Shown: positions 21,276-34,244 of the stretch, one piece after another | Layout: each line of letters begins with the position of its first letter | Position numbering within the stretch: the stretch's first letter is position 1 | DNA from: Macrostomum hystrix | Taxonomy: Eukaryota; Platyhelminthes; Macrostomidae | Reading direction: 5' to 3' | DNA length: 64,000 nt | NCBI GenBank assembly: GCA_950097015.1 | Contig: CATNEN010000003.1 | Span: 10,149,501 to 10,213,500, forward strand | Position numbers and translations under genes: made by a program | Notes under the pieces: model-generated | What the model saw: only the letters and a program-made list of their open reading frames with translations | Told to the model about the DNA's origin: nothing | The model's database searches: none

Positions 21276-24200
21276 TCATTTTAGGCCAACGTAGACCACT
21301 TTCTGGCTTAGCTCCTCGGTGGAGTTGCAATTGTGCGCGTTCAACAGCGTCTGCAGCTCAGCGTCCCGATAGAGACGAACGTCGCGTCCGGCCTCGATCA
21401 GGTTGAAGAGAACCTCCGCCTGGATGGAGGGTAGGAGAGAATCCCTGGTTAGAAAATCAGGGGTTGGGTTGGGAGTGAGGGAGGGTGGGGAGGAGGAAGG
21501 AGGGAGGAGGGTGTGTACATAGGGGGCAGGAAATCGGGGGTTGGTTAGGAGGGTGTGTACATAGGGAGCAGGAAATCAGGGGTTGGTTAGGAGAGTGTGT
21601 ACATTCGGGGTAGGAAATCGGGGGTTGGTTAGGAGGGTGTGTACATTGCGGGTAGGAAATCAGGGGCTAGTTGGGAGGGGCTTTCATCGGAGGCATTGTA
21701 CACTGTGATTAAATATCGCACCTCCTTCAGCAGTCTATTCATGCTGATCAGCGATCCATCGGACGGATCTCGCAGGCGCACAGCACGCTCCTCCTTTCCG
21801 TAACGCAGACGCAGTTCATCCTTATTGCCGCCCGATAAAGCAGCGACAGATTTAGCCCCGACTTGACTGGCCTGCTTTTGCTGATGACTCGAAGCATTTT
21901 CGGCAGCCGAAAAAATCCACAAATCCAAATTGCCAGCCTCTTTTATGCTGCACTGCTCGTGCACAATAGCCTGTTGCAGATTTACCTTCTGCGGTGTGAT
22001 AGCACAATGAGTCAGTCGAACCTTCGGCAAGTTAGAATACTTATCTCTACTTACCTCTCCTATCCCTAGCTTCCTTTCCTTTATCTAGCTATAGCCTATC
22101 CCTCTCTACCTATTTCTGCCGACTACCGCCTCTGCCCTCTCCCTTATCAACCTACCTCTCCCTTATCAACCTACCTCTCCCTTATCAACCTACCTCTCCC
22201 TTATCAACCTACCTCTCCCTTATCAACCTACCTCTCCCTTATCAACCTACCTCTCCCTTATCAACCTACCTCTCCCTTATCAACCTACCTCTCCCTTATC
22301 AACCTACCTCTCCCTTATTAACCTACCTCTCCCGTGTCAACCTACCTCTCCCGTGTCAACCTACCTCTCCCGTGTCAACCTACCTATCCCATGTAAACCT
22401 GTCTCTACCGTATCAACCTACGTCCGTCTAATCAACCTACCTCTCCTGTATCAACCTACCTCTCCCTTATCAACCTACCTCTCCCGTGTCAACCTACCTA
22501 TCCCATGTAAACCTGTCTCTACCGTATCAACCTTCCTCTCCTGTATCAACCTACCTCTCCTGTATCAACCTACCTCTCCCTTATCAACCTACCTCTCCGT
22601 TATCAACCTACCTCTCCCTTATCAACCTACCTCTCCCTTATCAACCTACCTCTCCCTTATCAACCTACCTCTCCCGTGTCAACCTACCTATCCCATGTAA
22701 ACCTGTCTCTACCGTATCAACCTACCTCTCCTGTATCAACCTACCTCTCCTGTATCAACCTACCTCTCCTGTATCAACCTACCTCTCCTGTATCAACCTA
22801 CCTCTCCTGTATCAACCTACCTCTCCCTTATCAACCTACCTCTCCGTTATCAACCTAACTCTCCCTTATCAACCTACCTCTCCCTTATCAACCTACCTCT
22901 CCCTTATCAACCTACCTCTCCCTTATCAACCTACCTCTCCCTTATCAACCTACCTCTCCCTTATCAACCTACCTCTCCCTTATCAACCTACCTCTCCCTT
23001 ATCAACCTACCTCTCCCTTATCAACCTACCTCTCCCTTATCAACCTACCTCTCCCTTATCAACCTACCTCTCCCGTGTCAACCTACCTCTCCCTTATCAA
23101 CCTACCTCTCCCTTATCAACCTACCTCTCCGTTATCAACCTACCTCTCCGTTATCAACCTACCTCTCCCTTATCAACCTACCTCTCTCTTATCAACCTAC
23201 CTCTCCGTTATCAACCTACCTCTCCCTTATCAACCTAGCTCTCCCTTATCAACCTAGCTCTCCCTTATCAACCTACCTCTCCCTTATCAACCTACCTCTC
23301 CCTTATCAACCTACCTCTCCCTTATCAACCTACCTCTCCCTTATCAACCTACCTCTCCCTTATCAACCTACCTCTCCCTTATCAACCTACCTCTCCCTTA
23401 TCAACCTACCTCTCCCTTATCAACCTACCTCTCCCTTATCAACCTACATCTCCCTTATCAACCTACCTCTCCCTTATCAACCTACCTCTCCCTTATCAAC
23501 CTACCTCTCCCTTATCAACCTACCTCTCCGTTATCAACCTACCTCTCCCTTATCAACATACCTCTCCGTTATCAACCTACCTCGCCCTTATCAACCTACC
23601 TCTCCGTTATCAACCTACCTCTCCCTTATCAACCTACCTCTCCCTTATCAACCTACCTCTCTCTTATCAACCTACCTCTCCCTTATCAACCTAGCTCTCC
23701 CTTATCAACCTACCTCTCCCTTATCAACCTAGCTCTCCCTTATCAACCTAGCTCTCCCTTATCAACCTACCTCTCCGTTATCAACCTACCTCTCCCTTAT
23801 CAACCTACCTCTCCCTTATCAACCTACCTCTCCCTTATCAACCTACCTCTCTCTTATCAACCTACCTCTCCCTTATCAACCTAGCTCTCCCTTATCAACC
23901 TAGCTCTCCCTTATCAACCTAGCTCTCCCTTATCAACCTACCTCTCCCTTATCAACCTACCTCTCCCTTATCAACCTACCTCTCCTGTATCAACCTACCA
24001 TTCCCGCCTCAACCGACCTCTTCCGCCTTAAAATACAATTCTTTACTCACTCAACCTCTCTCCAAAAAACATTTCTCCCTAATTGACAAAGCAGGCCAAC
24101 CAACCTGTCCCGCCTCGTCAACATTGAGCATTGGCTGTCGCACAGTCTCGAAGATGAATTCTGCAAAGTCTTTGACAACGCTGGCCAGATCTCCGCTGCC

Positions 24201-27200
24201 ACCGCTGCCTCGATAATAGATTTGAATGGCATCGCTAGGCTGCAGGCCGGCTCGCTTCCTTAGCTTCTGCACCCGGTTGACAACTTCGCGAGCCAGTCCC
24301 TCCCGCTGCATGCTGGCATCCGGCGTGATGTCCAACAGAACCAGAAGGTTCAGCGACTGATCGACGTGGCAGTCCAGGCCGCCACTGCCACCGTCGCCGC
24401 CTTCAGCTCTCAAGGACACGGACATTTCAGCTAGGACGGGACGGGGAAAGCTACTTGAGAAAGTGATTTTAAGGATCGCTCATTTACCCGCTTTTCCCCT
24501 TTGTTGTCTTACGAAAGTGTTTTTATCCTAAAGTCTCTGTCCTACTAACCAATGTGTTTTTATCCCAAACTCTCTCCTACTAACCAATGTGTTTTTATCC
24601 CAAACTCTCTCCTACTAACCAATGTGTTTTTATCCCAAACTCTCTCCTACTAACCAATGTGCTTTTATCCCAAACTCTCTCCTACTAACCAATGTGTTTT
24701 TATCCCAAACTCTCTCCAACTAAAGAACGCCCACTTACAGGCATCGATCACGTGACCACCCGGCAGCACCAGGGTGCCGGCGCGTTGAAATTCCTCCAGC
24801 GCGGAGGCAGGCAGAGATCTCAGATTCTCCTGAATCTGCTTGTAGGCGCCGCGAAATTTGGCGCCTAGTAGCTTGTGATTCGGCTCGGCACGCAGGCTAA
24901 CTTTGTATGCCTCCTTATCTTTGGTCACAACCAGCTGGCGAACATTCAACTCCTGGTGGTTTGAGTCGATGGTGAAAGGAGAATCAATTCGAGATTGGTG
25001 GAACACTAGGAAAAATATTTAGACTTATCGACAATCTCCAGGATAAAATAAGATTAAGATCGATAATCACTGATCCCATTAGGGTCGATAATCAACTGAT
25101 CCCATTAGGGTCGATAATCAGTGATCAAATTAGAATCGATAATCAGTGATCCCATTAGAATCGATAATCAATGATCCCATACGAATCGATAATCAGTGAT
25201 CAAATTAGAATCGATAATCAATGATCCCATTAGAATCCATAATCAGTGATCCCATTAGAATCGATAATCAGTGATCCCATTAGAATCGATAATCAATGAT
25301 CCCATACGAATCGATAATCAGTGATCAAATTAGAATCGATAATCAATGATCCCATTAGAATCCATAATCAATGATCCCATTAGAATCGATAATCAACGAT
25401 CCCATTAGAATCCATAATCAGTGATCCCATTAGAATCGATAATCAGTGATCCCATTAGAATCGATAATCAATGATCCCATACGAATCGATAATCAGTGAT
25501 CAAATTAGAATCGATAATCAATGATCCCATTAGAATCGATAATCAATGATCCCATAAGAATCGATAATCAGTGATCAAATTAGAATCCATAATCAATGAT
25601 CCCATTAGAATCCATAATCAGTGATCAAATTAGAATCGATAATCAATGATCCCATTAGAATCGATAATCAATGATCCCATAAGAATCGATAATCAGTGAT
25701 CAAATTAGAATCCATAATCAATGATCCCATAAGAATCGATAATCAGTGATCAAATTAGAATCGATAATCAATGATCCCATTAGAATCCATAATCAGTGAT
25801 CAAATTAGAATCGATAATCAGTGATCCCATTAGAATCGATAATCAATGATCCCATAAGAATCGATAATCAGTGATCAAATTAGAATCGATAATCAATGAT
25901 CCCATTAGAATCCATAATCAGTGATCCCATTAGAATCGATAATCAGTGATCCCATAAGAATCGATAATCAGTGATCAAATTAGAGTCGATAATCAATGAT
26001 CCCATTAGAATCCATAATCAATGATCAAATTAGAATCGATAATCAATGATCCCATAAGAATCGATAATCAGTGATCCCATAAGAATCGATAATCAATGAT
26101 CCCATTAGAATCGATAATCAATGATCCCATTAGAATCGATAATCAGTGATCCCATTAGAATCGATAATCAGTGATCCCATTAGAATCGATAATCAGTGAT
26201 CAAATTAGAATCGATAATCAGTGATCCCATTAGAATCTATACTTACTCATCATCATCGATCTCATTCTTACTGATCAATACTGAGCAGTATTCCAGGTTC
26301 ACAGGTTATTTATACTACTATGAGTAGGCACAGTGAGTAGCAATCAGCTCACCTCGAGAATGTAAGTCTCCATCGACTGAACAGCCTGCAGCACCCGATC
26401 GTCCGTGTGCACCACAATGACCCTACTAAGCGGATACTTCACTGGCAGGGTGTTTCGGTCGCGCACAATGCGACCCAGAGAGATCACCGACTGCATGTGG
26501 GTGACGCAGAACTCGATTTCATCGTCAATGGCGGATTCACTTAAGAGATTAAATATAGTAGAGTTTGTTGCAACAATGATGATTAAGGGGATTGATCTAA
26601 CTTATTTTAAACAAAGTTGATATTAAAAAGCAGACCGTCTCAGAATCCCAAGCGGGGATCAAAGACCACAATACTGTTTCAGAATCCCAAAAGGGGATCA
26701 AAGACCACATACTGTTTCAGAATCCCAAAAGGGGATCAAAGACCACATACTGTTTCAGAATCCCAAAAGGGGATCAAAGACCACATACTGTCTCAGAATC
26801 CCAAGCGGGGATCAAATATCACATACTGTCCCAGAATCCCAAAAGGGGATCAAAGACCACATACTGTTTCAGAATCCCAAGCGGGGATTAAAGACCACAT
26901 ACTGTTTCAGAATCCCAAAAGGGGATCAAAGACCACATACTGTTTCAGAATCCCAAAAGGGGATCAAATATCACATACTGTCTCAGAATCCCAAAAGGGG
27001 ATCAAATATCACATACTGTCTCAGAATCTCAAGCGGGGATCAAAGACCACATACTGTCTCAGAATCTCAAGCGGGGATCAAAGACCACATACTGTCTCAG
27101 AATCTCAAGCGGGGATCAAAGACCACATACTGTTTCAGAATCCCAAAAGGGGATCAAAGACCACATACTGTCTCAGAATCCCAAGCGGGGATCAAATATC

Positions 27201-30200
27201 ACATACTGTCCCAGAATCCCAAAAGGGGATCAAAGACCACATACTGTCTCAGAATACCAAGAGGGAATTAAAGACCACATACTGTTTCAGAATCCCAAGC
27301 GGGGATCAAAGACCACATACTGTCTCAGAATACCAAGAGGGAATTAAAGACCACATACTGTCTCAGAATCTCAAGAGGGGATCAAAGATTACATACTGTC
27401 TCAGAATCCCAAAAGGGGATCAAAGACCACATACTGTTTCAGAATCCCAAAAGGGGATCAAAGACCACATACTGTCTCAGAATCCCAAAAGGGGATCAAA
27501 TATCACATACTGTCCCAGAATCCCAAAAGGGGATCAAAGACCACATACTGTCTCAGAATACCAAGAGGGAATTAAAGACCACATACTGTCTCAGAATCCC
27601 AAAAGGGGATCAAAGACCACATACTGTCTCAGAATCCCAAAAGGGGATCAAAGACCACATACTGTTTCAGAATCCCAAGCGGGGATTAAAGACCACATAC
27701 TGTTTCAGAATCCCAAAAGGGGATTAAAGACCACATACTGTCTCAGAATCCCAAGAGGATTAAAGACCACATACTGTAGAATCCCAGGAGGGGATTAAAG
27801 ACCACATACTGTCTCAGAATCCCAAGAGGGGATTAAAGACCACATACTGTCTCAGAATCCCAAGAGGGGATTAAAGACCACATACTGTCTCAGAATCTCA
27901 AGAGGGGATTAAAGACCACATACTGTCTCAGAATCCCAAGAGGATTAAAGACCACATACTGTAGAATCCCAAGAGGGGATTAAAGACCACATACTGTCTC
28001 AGAATCCCAAGAGGGGATTAAAGACCACATACTGTCTCAGAATCCCAAGAGGGGATCAAAGACCACATACTGTCTCAGAATCTCAAGAGGGGATCAAAGA
28101 CAGTCAAGAAAAATATGGGATAATTTCCGAATCACAAAAGGGGATCAAATTCGGGGTCAATTCAGAAATTCGGGGGGGAAATAAGGAATATTGTTATGAA
28201 TCACTCACTCAGCGCAAGGCAAGTCCAGAAAGTGCACACTAGCAGCCTCCTCTGATGGCGCCTTCTCCAGAAAGGTGACCAGCCGCTGATAGAAGAACTC
28301 AGCAGTGAATGGCACAAATGGAGCCAGCAGGCAAGATAGCTCGTACAGCACGTAGAACAGTGTGTTCAGAGCGGCTGGCTCAGCATCGCGCAGTCGTTTC
28401 CGGTTCATCCGGATGTACCAGTTGGTGAGGTTGTCAACAAAGGTCACCAGACGGGGCAGCACGGTGTACAGACGGTAGGCTGCCATTTCTTCGCGCAGAT
28501 AGCGAACAACAGACTGCGAGTAGGATAGAATCCACCGATCCATGACATTGTCGGAGTTCGGGTGACCCTGGCCGGAGCTGCCCGGCTGTTGAAAATCACT
28601 CCTGGACCCGGCGTTCTGATCGAAGAAACGAAGAGCATTGTAAAGCGGCAGGAAGACATCCTTGACAACGTCCTTTACTCCGGCTTCGTTGAAGCGCAAA
28701 TTTTCCGCACGCACAACTGGCGAGTTGATTAGATACAGTCGGAGGGCATCGGCTCCGTGGCTCTTCACAATCTCCATGGGATCTGGATAATTCTTCTTTC
28801 GCTTCGACATCTTCTGCCCGTCGGCGGCTGAGGGGGTTGGAGATGCAGTTAATTGATTATCACAGCTATGGGATTACTGATGAGCACAGCAATGGGATTA
28901 TAGATGAGCACAGCTATGAGAACATATTTGAGCACAGCAATGGGATTATAGATGAGCAAAGCTATGGGATTATAGATGAGCAGAGCTATGGGATTATAGA
29001 TGAGCACAGCTATGGGATTATGTACAGATGAGCTCAGCAATGGTATTATAGATGAGCACAGCTATGGGATTATGTACAGATGAGCACAGCTATGGGATTA
29101 TAGATGAGCACAGCTATGGGATTATAGATGAGCACAGCTATGGGATTATGTACAGATGAGCACAGCAATGGTATTATAGATGAGCACAGATATGAGAACA
29201 TATTTGAGCACAGCAATGGGATTATAGATGAGCACAGATATGAGAACATATTTGAGCACAGCAATGGGATTATAGATGAGCACAGATATGAGAACATATT
29301 TGAGCACAGCAATGGGATTATAGATGAGCACAGATATGAGAACATATTTGAGCACAGCTATGGGATTATAGATGAGCACAGCTATGGAATTATAGATGAG
29401 CACAGCAATGGGATTATATATAAGCACAGATATGAGAACATATTTGAGCACAGCAATGGGATTATAGATGAGCACAGCTATGGGATTATATATAAGCACA
29501 GATATGAGAACATATTTGAGCACAGCAATGGGATTATAGATGAGCACAGATATGAGAACATATTTGAGCACAGCAATGGGATTATAGATGAGCACAGATA
29601 TGAGAACATATTTGAGCACAGCAATGGGATTATAGATGAGTACAGCTATGGGATTATAGATGAGCACAGCTATGGGATTATGTACAGATGAGCACAGCTA
29701 TGGGATTATAGATGAGCACAGCTATGGGATTATAGATGAGCACAGCTATGGGATTATGTACAGATGAGCACAGCTATGGGATTATAGATGAGCACAGCTA
29801 TGGGATTATGTACAGATGAGCACAGCTATGGGATTATAGATGAGCACAGCTATGGGATTATAGATGAGCACAGCTATGGGATTATAGATGAGCACAGCTA
29901 TGGGATTATAGATGAGCACAGCTATGGGATTATAGATGAGCACAGCTATGGGATTATAGATGAGCACAGCTATGGGATTATGTACAGATGAGCACAGCTA
30001 TGGGATTATAGATGAGCACAGCTATGGGATTATAGATGAGTACAGCAATGGGATTATAGATGAGTACAGCTATGGGATTACAGATGAGCACAGCTATGGG
30101 ATTATAGATGAGCACAGCAATGGGATTATATATGAGCACAGATATGAGAACATATTTGAGCACAGCAATGGGATTATAGATGAGTACATATATGAGAACA

Positions 30201-33200
30201 TATTTGAGTTCCAAAGTAGGTGCACTCACCCAGCACAATGCCATTAACAATTAGGTTGCGAAATGGCGGTTTGCCAAACAGTGCGGTAGAAATAACCAAC
30301 AGGGTATAGAACCAGCCTCTAGTCTGGTCGATGCCTTCGGCTATGAAATCAGCTGGGAAGGCATCTTCGAAGTCCTTGGCCCGTTCGAACGGATAGTGAC
30401 TCTGAGCGTAGGGCATGCTGCCGGATTCGAACCAGCAATCAAACACTTCCGGAATGCGGCGCAGCTTGCCCTTGCCCAATTGGGACGGGATTTCGATATT
30501 GTCAACACTCTCACGATGTAGATCGGTGACGCGAACTCCGGACAGCTCGGCCAGTTCGTCTATGGAGCCGATGCAGACCACCTGACAATGAGGTTAAATT
30601 GATCTCAATCCTTGCTTCATAATAAACTAATCAAGGTTTATCCCACAATAAAAAATCCTCATCATCATTTCATCATTCCTATCCCATTTCTCCCCACCCT
30701 CTGATCCCATTTCTTGCACTCTGTTTATATTTCTAACATACCACCTTTGATCCCATTTCTTCGTACCCTCCGCCTTCACACCTTCAGATCCAATTAGTCC
30801 CACCGTCTCAAAGATCCCATTTCTACCACAATCTCTCAGATCCCATTTCTCCCACCCTCTCTCAGATCCCATTTCTCCCACCCTCTTTCAGCTCCCATTT
30901 TTCCCACCCTCTTTCAGATCCCATTTCTCCCACCTTCTTTCAGATCCCATTTCTACCACCCTCTTTCAGATCCCATTTCTCCCACCTTCTTTCAGATCCC
31001 ATTTCTACCACCCTCTCCTAGATCCAATTTCTCCCATCCTCTATCAGATCCCATTTCTCGCACCTCTTCGCCGTCTTCGCTAACCCACAGCGGTATTGGA
31101 GTGCCCCAGTAACGGTTGCGCGAGATGGCCCAATCCCGGGCGCCGGCTAGCCAATTGGCGAAGCGCTTCTCTTGAACGTACTTTGGCACCTGCAGCGGTG
31201 GATTTTAAGAATGCTCATAGTTATTGAAAGTGTAATTACATTTTCTGGAAACGCTGAGGGCACTAAAAAGTGGCCTCTCGCACCAAGATCCCTGAGTTCG
31301 ATTCCGCGGCGAGGCCACATTTATTGCGGCGTGGCGCAGCAGCGGAGAGAAGGTTTGGGGTGCTTGTCATGCAATTTACGCCCTTAATGGCTAAACTCAA
31401 AGGCACAGCGAGAGTGTACACTGCTTGAGAAAGTCAGGGCAGATGTAACACACCTGCGTGTGTTTGTGCTCAGGAGTCAGCGAAATGGGCAGAATTGCCT
31501 CCTCGCTGGCTGCGGGTCTAGTGTCATCAAATTTGCCATTGCCTGCATCCCTCCTGCAACAATTATATTTATTATCAAATTACTATTTATATTAACTGAT
31601 TACACCAGTAGCAATCGGGCCATATATGCATATATATATATATATGAAGGCGGCGCCACATCCACCCTCAATTAGCCCCAACTGAAGCTGCTACTCATTT
31701 AACAGCTGGGTGAACTGAAGCAATGCGGAGTTAAAAAGTCTAGCTAAATCGAACCCCCGACTTTCAAGTCGTACGCATCAAACGAATGTGGCCTCGCCGC
31801 GGATTCGAACTCGAGGCTTTTGTTGCAAGTGTCGGACGTGTTACCACTTAATAAATAATAATAAATAATAATTGATTAAATCTGCCCCAATTGGGTCAGA
31901 TGTGCAGCCGACAGCACAGCCGCAGCTAATGCGCGGCGCATCTGAAGGCTGCGTACAGCTGTTCAGTCCACGGACTGGGGGGACGCCCAACCCACCTTTA
32001 ACTATCCCAGCTGATGCTGGTACCCATTTAACAGCTGGGTGAACTGAAGCAATGCAGAGTTAAGTGTCTTGCTAAAGGACGCAAATTGTTCGAGTGGAGT
32101 CGGGAATCGAACCCCCGACCTTCAAATCGTGAGTCCGACGCCCTAACCACTAGGCTACAACCTCTACCACTTAAAAAACACCAAATCTCACCCAGTAGCT
32201 CTTCTGATTATTGTCCAACAGTTGCTGGGCAATGTCTTCGACTCGAACAAACCAGCTGGGCACAGCTTTATAGATCAACGGCGTATCCGAGCGCCAGCAG
32301 AACGGATAATTATGTCCGATGCTGGAATGGCTGATCAGTCGGCCCAGCTTCTTCAACAATTCGCAGATGTGCTTATCAGCCTCTTTGACGTGTTGGCCAT
32401 GAAAGTCGGGCACTTCCTCTGTGAAACGGCCGCTCGCGTCCACTGGACAGACTAGGCGACTGTCTCTGGCGATGATGCCATACCTCAGGCAGACTCTGTA
32501 ATCGTCCTCGCCGTGATAAGGAGCCTGGTGTACAACACCGGTGCCGCTATCGTCAGTGACGTAGGTGTCGCACAGTACCCGAAAAGCGCCACGCTCAGCT
32601 TTCAGACTGGCAAAGTAGGGCAACAATGGCTTATAGGTTTTGCCTTCCAGTTTGCTGCCGGGAAATTTTTCTTCAATTTCGTAGGCGCTCGAGTCTTCCG
32701 GTTTGTACAAGGCGCAGAGCCTGGCCTCCATCATGATGTAGACTGAACCAGATTTGGCATCACGCACTCGAACATAATTCATCTCCGGATGAACGCATAG
32801 AGCCAAATTGCTAGGCAATGTCCAAGGCGTTGTTGTCCATGCCAACAGGGCAACGCTAGGTTCATCGTCTAGCGGAAATGACACAACAATGGCCGGATCA
32901 TCAACCATCTTGTAGTTCTGACCGGCTTCAAAGTTAGATAGAGGCGTACTGCAAGCCGTGCTATATGGCATGACTTTGACGCCGCGATAAACTAGGCCTT
33001 TGTGATAGAGCTGGCTGAATACCCACCAGACACTTTCCATGAAGCTGGGGTACATTGTTTTGTAGTCGTTCTCGAAGTCAATCCAACGACCAATTCGTTT
33101 CACGATGCGCTGGATGGTGCCATGAATTGTATAGCGGGGAATAATGATCTGGTTTGCTAATTAGACTTCTCACCTGCGTGACTCTGGTCATAATTAGACT

Positions 33201-33898
33201 TTTTATCTGTGTGATTCTGATTCTAATTAGACTTCTTATCTGTGTGATTCTGATTCTAATTAGACTTCTTATCTGTGTGATTCTGATTCTAATTAGACTT
33301 CTTATCTGTGTGATTCTGATTCTAATTAGACTTCTCACCTGTGTGACTCTGATCAAAATTGGATTTCTATCCGTATGATTTTTAAACTAAAAATCAGGTA
33401 GGAGCCTACCTTCGTCAGAAATCATTTTATTTATAGTTAACATTTTACTAAGAAAAGTTACTAACAAAGCCTCACCTCCCATTCGGAACAGTAGCGGGTG
33501 ACAATGGCCCGGCACTGATCATTATAGGCCTTAATGCCCATCTTTTCAATATCCTGCGGTCCGGTGATGCCCAGAGATTTATCAATCTCATATTCGACTG
33601 GCAAGCCGTGGCAATCCCAGCCGAAGCGTCGCTCAACATGATGTCCAGTCTGGTGGGCCCACCTGGTCACAATGTCCTTGATAGTTCCAGCTAGGATGTG
33701 GCCATAATGTGGCAGGCCAGTAGCAAACGGTGGACCATCATAGAATGTGTATCGTTTTCGACCCTTGGACTGGGCTAAACTAGTTTTGAATGCGTCGATT
33801 TTGTCCCAGAAGGCCAGAACCCGCTCCTCCATCTCCGGGAAGCTGATGCTGGCATCCAAAGGAGCCCTATCAGCTGCTGACGTGGCTACTAGCGGCAT
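21276..33898 (-). CDS. IARS1: Cytosolic isoleucyl-tRNA synthetase, 10 exons, complete
   Basis: Charges tRNA-Ile with isoleucine in the cytosol, ATP-dependent. Exons on the minus strand: 33476-33898, 32192-33109, 31064-31189, 30230-30581, 28209-28827, 26353-26539, 24739-24952, 24105-24430, 21722-22021, 21276-21419; all have GT-AG ends and the phases agree, giving about 1202 aa. Class I signatures: HYGH at residues 64-67 and KMSKR at 612-616. The editing domain is recognisable ([34 protein letters not shown]), as are [56 protein letters not shown] and [12 protein letters not shown]. The C-terminal extension is shorter than in vertebrates. The start ATG (33896-33898) gives the usual short leader before the conserved [12 protein letters not shown]. 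Introns are loaded with private tandem repeats and SINEs. Confidence 0.97.
21440..21685 (-). repeat. 42-bp minisatellite in IARS1 intron 9 (inverted relative to 18.2 kb)
   Basis: Units of 42 bp (GTGTGTACATAGGGAGCAGG + AAATCAGGGGTTGGTTAGGA + GG). Its reverse complement is the same unit as at 18243-18660. The outer units are diverged. Confidence 0.92.
22136..24010 (+). repeat. 19-bp satellite filling IARS1 intron 8
   Basis: About 98 units of CCTCTCCCTTATCAACCTA. Variants are non-random: CCCGTGTC, CCTGTATC, CCGTTATC. A longer block with CCTATCCCATGTAAACCTGT recurs at about 22380, 22496 and 22689, marking a higher-order duplication of about 116-193 bp. Confidence 0.97.
24515..24722 (-). repeat. 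35-bp minisatellite in IARS1 intron 7
   Basis: Five to six units of CTAACCAATGTGTTTTTATC + CCAAACTCTCTCCTA, ending just before the donor of the exon at 24739-24952. Confidence 0.93.
25030..26240 (+). repeat. 25-bp satellite filling IARS1 intron 6
   Basis: About 48 units of AATCGATAATCAGTGATCCC + ATTAG with a small set of alternatives (CAATG/CAGTG, CCCAT/CAAAT, TCGAT/TCCAT, TTAG/ACG/AAG). The variants recur in longer blocks (higher-order units of several copies). ATCGAT sites occur in most units. Confidence 0.97.
26635..28100 (+). repeat. 38-bp satellite filling IARS1 intron 5
   Basis: About 38 units of CAGAATCCCAAAAGGGGATC + AAAGACCACATACTGTTT. Variants are AAGCGGGG, AAGAGGGG, ATATCACATA and a shortened unit (AAGAGGATTAAAG). 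CCCAAAAGGGG is a small imperfect palindrome inside each unit. The frame stays open for 393 codons only because of the repeat. Confidence 0.97.
28855..30215 (+). repeat. 24-bp satellite filling IARS1 intron 4
   Basis: About 55 units of GAGCACAGCTATGGGATTAT + AGAT, with alternative units containing ATGAGAACATATTTGAGCAC and GGGATTATGTACAGAT. The alternatives group into higher-order blocks (for example 29180-29350, repeated at 29520-29640). The array reaches within about 15 bp of the donor at 30230. Confidence 0.97.
30640..31062 (+). repeat. 26-bp pyrimidine-rich minisatellite in IARS1 intron 3
   Basis: Units of AGATCCCATTTCTCCCACCC + TCTTTC, best kept at 30830-31060 and diverged below 30830. 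It runs up to the donor of the exon at 31064-31189. Confidence 0.93.
31236..31475 (+). mobile_element. Family-1 SINE in IARS1 intron 2
   Basis: CTCTCGCACCAAGATCCCTG, GAGTTCGATTCCGCGGCGAG (B box), the GGCGCAGC..GGAGAGAAGG body, GCAATTTACGCCC, GAGAGTGTACACTGCTTGAG and AAAGTCAGGGCAGATGTAAC all match the other copies. The A-box part of the head is reduced. Confidence 0.8.
31640..31850 (-). mobile_element. Fragments of SINE family 2 and SINE family 1, abutting
   Basis: 31645-31780 has the family-2 body (CATTTAACAGCTGGGTGAAC, TGAAGCAATGCGGAGTTAAA) followed by a reversed B box (ATCGAACCCCCGACTTTCAA). 31786-31850 is a reversed family-1 head (GTGGCCTCGCCGCGGATTCG). The intron has thus been hit repeatedly. 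Confidence 0.7.
31905..32165 (-). mobile_element. Family-2 SINE with full tRNA-like head
   Basis: On the minus strand it starts with a tRNA-like head: TAGCCTAGTGGTTAGGGCGT (A box) and GGTCGGGGGTTCGATTCCCG (B box). The body then has TTTAGCAAGACACTTAACTC, GTTCACCCAGCTGTTAAATG and CAGTCCGTGGACTGAACAGC. It ends about 30 bp from the donor of the exon at 32192-33109. Confidence 0.82.
33150..33365 (+). repeat. 33-bp minisatellite in IARS1 intron 1
   Basis: About six units of TTCTAATTAGACTTCTTATC + TGTGTGATTCTGA. The period is a multiple of three, which leaves open frames on both strands without coding meaning. Confidence 0.93.
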
Positions 33899-34244
33899 TA
33901 GCAGTTGCAGATTCTGTTAATAAGCTAGCTGAAAGAATATAATAAACAGCAGGCTACAGAAATCATTAAGAAACTGCTTAGTTAGCTCTTTTTTATATAG
34001 CTGAGACTAAATGACGAAACTGGACAGAAATAATGATTTAACTAGCTAAGTAGAGTGCATAGCCCAACAGTACGAGCACTGTACGTGTAGTCTAAATTTA
34101 GAAACAGGCATGTCTTTCTTAGCTACTGGTGTAGCGACTGAACAATGTAAGAAACACCGACCAAAAAACTGACAAAGCCTTTATAGGGTGAGTCTGATAA
34201 AGGAACTTCAGTAAGAAATACAGAAAGTTGCTAGACTCAAGCAG
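33899..34244. other. Upstream region of IARS1, nothing specific recognised
   Basis: About 350 bases ahead of the IARS1 start codon. A splice-acceptor-like TTATTAACAG lies 15 bases before the ATG on the minus strand. No other element recognised. Confidence 0.35.

Noticed and set aside
26617-27798. 393-codon plus-strand frame
   Set aside because: It is the 38-bp satellite inside IARS1 intron 5.
22140-30215. Possible CRISPR-like or centromeric arrays
   Set aside because: Units are contiguous with no unique spacers, the context is eukaryotic introns, and each array is private to one intron.
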